NCBI GenBank assembly: GCA_036795455.1
Contig: DAIRET010000052.1
Coordinates: 1 to 16,871, forward strand
DNA from: DAIRET01 sp036795455
GTDB taxonomy: Bacteria > Bacteroidota > Ignavibacteria > Ignavibacteriales > Ignavibacteriaceae
DNA length: 16,871 nt
Reading direction: 5' to 3'
In this document: positions 15,929-16,871 of the stretch, piece after piece
Position numbering within the stretch: the stretch's first letter is position 1
How the letters are laid out: each line of letters begins with the position of its first letter
Program-made: the position numbers and the translations under genes
The notes under the pieces: generated by a model
Database searches by the model: none
Seen by the model: the letters and a program-made list of their open reading frames with translations, nothing else
What the model was told of the DNA's origin: nothing

Positions 15929-16354
15929 ATGCAATCATTAAAAGAACTATTTCAAAACCGTTCACTTTATACGGTCCATTCCGGGTCAAAACTGATTGAT
16001 GTAGTAAAGTACATGGCTGATAGTAATGTCGGATTAGTCCCTGTATTACAAGCCGGCAAACTGATCGGTGTTTTTTCCGAGCGGGACCTTGTTAAAAGAG
16101 TTATCGCCAAAGGACTATCATTAGAAGATACGATAATCGATGATGTAATGACAAGAGAACTGATTCTTGCAAAAAGTGATGAATCGTACGAGGCATGTTT
16201 GAAGAAAATGAAAGATGCTTACATAAGGCACATCATAATTATCGATGATGGATTACTCTATGGAGTTTTATCGATGAGAGATCTATTGGAAATGGATATC
16301 ACGGCTCAGAAGGAGACAATCCAGGTTTTGAACAACTACATCTATTCAAGGTGA
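15929..16354 (+). CDS. CBS-pair domain protein
   Basis: A 141-residue protein made only of two CBS motifs. The first (about 10-65) has LIDVVKYMADSNVGLVPVLQ and GVFSERDLVKRVI. The second (about 72-130) begins VMTRELILAK and ends GVLSMRDLLEMDI. Bateman modules of this type bind AMP, ATP, SAM or related nucleotides and act as energy or ligand sensors for partner proteins. The partner here is not fused and is unknown. It follows the Usp gene, another nucleotide-binding stress protein, and precedes aat by 12 bp, with which it may be co-transcribed. Confidence 0.93.
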   Translation: MQSLKELFQNRSLYTVHSGSKLIDVVKYMADSNVGLVPVLQAGKLIGVFSERDLVKRVIAKGLSLEDTIIDDVMTRELILAKSDESYEACLKKMKDAYIRHIIIIDDGLLYGVLSMRDLLEMDITAQKETIQVLNNYIYSR

Positions 16355-16366
16355 TATGAAAGAAGA

Positions 16367-16871
16367 ATGAACAACCCGGATAAAAAATCGAAAGATGAAC
16401 TTTTACTACCGGTTAATATGCTTAAACTTTATACTATCGGGGCGTTTCCGATGGCTGATGAAGATACGGACGATATTAACTGGTACATGCCTGAAATAAG
16501 AACGATAATCCCGTTGGATGAATTTAATATTCCCCGTTCTTTACGTAAGTTTTATCTTTCATCCGGATTTGAATACAGATTCGATTACGATTTCCCGGCA
16601 GTAGTAAAGGGTTGTGCTTCAAGGGAAAAGACATGGATATCGGAAAAGTTGATTGCAGCTTATATGAATCTATGGCAGCTTGGTTATATTCATACGGTTG
16701 AAGTCTATAAAGAAAACGAACTGGTCGGCGGATTATACGGTGTTGCATACAAAGGTGCTTTTTTCGGCGAGTCGATGTTTTCCGTTGTTAGTCAGGCGTC
16801 AAAATGTGCATTAATTAAATTAGTCGAGAAGTTGAAGCGGGAGGATTATAGTCTGCTTGATGTGCAATTCC
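16367..16871 (+). CDS. aat: Leucyl/phenylalanyl-tRNA-protein transferase, C-terminus off window
   Basis: The first 168 residues of Aat, which adds Leu or Phe from tRNA to the N-terminus of proteins starting with Lys or Arg, marking them for ClpS/ClpAP-type degradation (N-degron pathway). Visible segments are YTIGAFPMADE, the MPEIRTIIPLDEF strand, KGCASREKTWIS, AYMNLWQLGYIHTVEVY, ELVGGLYGVAYKGAFFGESMFS and QASKCALIKL, in the same order as in E. coli Aat. Differences are GAFPM for GIFPW, Gln where E. coli has Asn before ASK, and VQF for CQV. An AAGAAG site precedes the ATG. The coding region continues past the window end. Confidence 0.93.
   Translation, partial: MNNPDKKSKDELLLPVNMLKLYTIGAFPMADEDTDDINWYMPEIRTIIPLDEFNIPRSLRKFYLSSGFEYRFDYDFPAVVKGCASREKTWISEKLIAAYMNLWQLGYIHTVEVYKENELVGGLYGVAYKGAFFGESMFSVVSQASKCALIKLVEKLKREDYSLLDVQF

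Noticed and set aside
1..16871. CRISPR arrays, tRNA or rRNA genes, prophage or toxin-antitoxin loci
   Set aside because: I looked for regularly spaced direct repeats, RNA-gene-like segments, and phage or toxin families and saw none.

Overview
The window is low-GC bacterial chromosome, densely coded on both strands. It reads most like the FCB group (Bacteroidota/Ignavibacteriota/Chlorobiota). The pointers are a Bacteroidota-type promoter motif (TAATTTTG, fitting TAnnTTTG) before the sigma factor, many secreted proteins or lipoproteins with short leaders, and the style of the PAS histidine kinase. Several genes still carry strong Shine-Dalgarno sites (for example before 11062 and 15929), which fits Ignavibacteria-like lineages better than classical Bacteroidia. 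This placement is an inference.

Layout. 1-1513 (minus): truncated ABC exporter half-transporter with an Asp in place of the catalytic Glu. 1864-2304 (minus): small TerB-like protein followed by a clear terminator. 2545-5541 (plus): large membrane histidine kinase with a periplasmic PhnD-like sensor domain and three PAS domains. 5625-6131 (plus): stand-alone Cache-domain lipoprotein. 6154-6261: 108-bp element bounded by a perfect 17-bp inverted repeat, between convergent genes. 6271-6810 (minus): AhpC/TlpA-type thioredoxin-fold protein. 6875-8331 (plus): secreted M14 zinc carboxypeptidase split into two ORFs by an apparent one-base frameshift. 8422-9821 (plus): ECF sigma factor and membrane anti-sigma-like protein. 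9931-15205 (plus): tight three-gene operon. 15271-15738 and 15929-16354 (plus): universal stress protein and CBS-pair protein. 16367-16871 (plus): leucyl/phenylalanyl-tRNA-protein transferase (aat), cut by the window end.

The most unusual part is the operon at 9931-15205. It encodes a LuxE-type acyl-protein synthetase, an 886-residue fusion of a LuxC-type acyl-CoA reductase to a complete PaaK/LuxE-like adenylation domain, and a translationally coupled protein joining an RsbW-like ATPase domain to a GNAT acetyltransferase and a third domain. No luciferase genes (luxA/luxB) are visible, so this is probably not bioluminescence. It looks like a dedicated acyl-activation, reduction and acyl-transfer pathway whose product is unknown, with a possible built-in regulatory ATPase.

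The rest is mainly envelope sensing and stress handling (kinase, Cache lipoprotein, ECF sigma pair, Usp, CBS) mixed with export and protein turnover functions.
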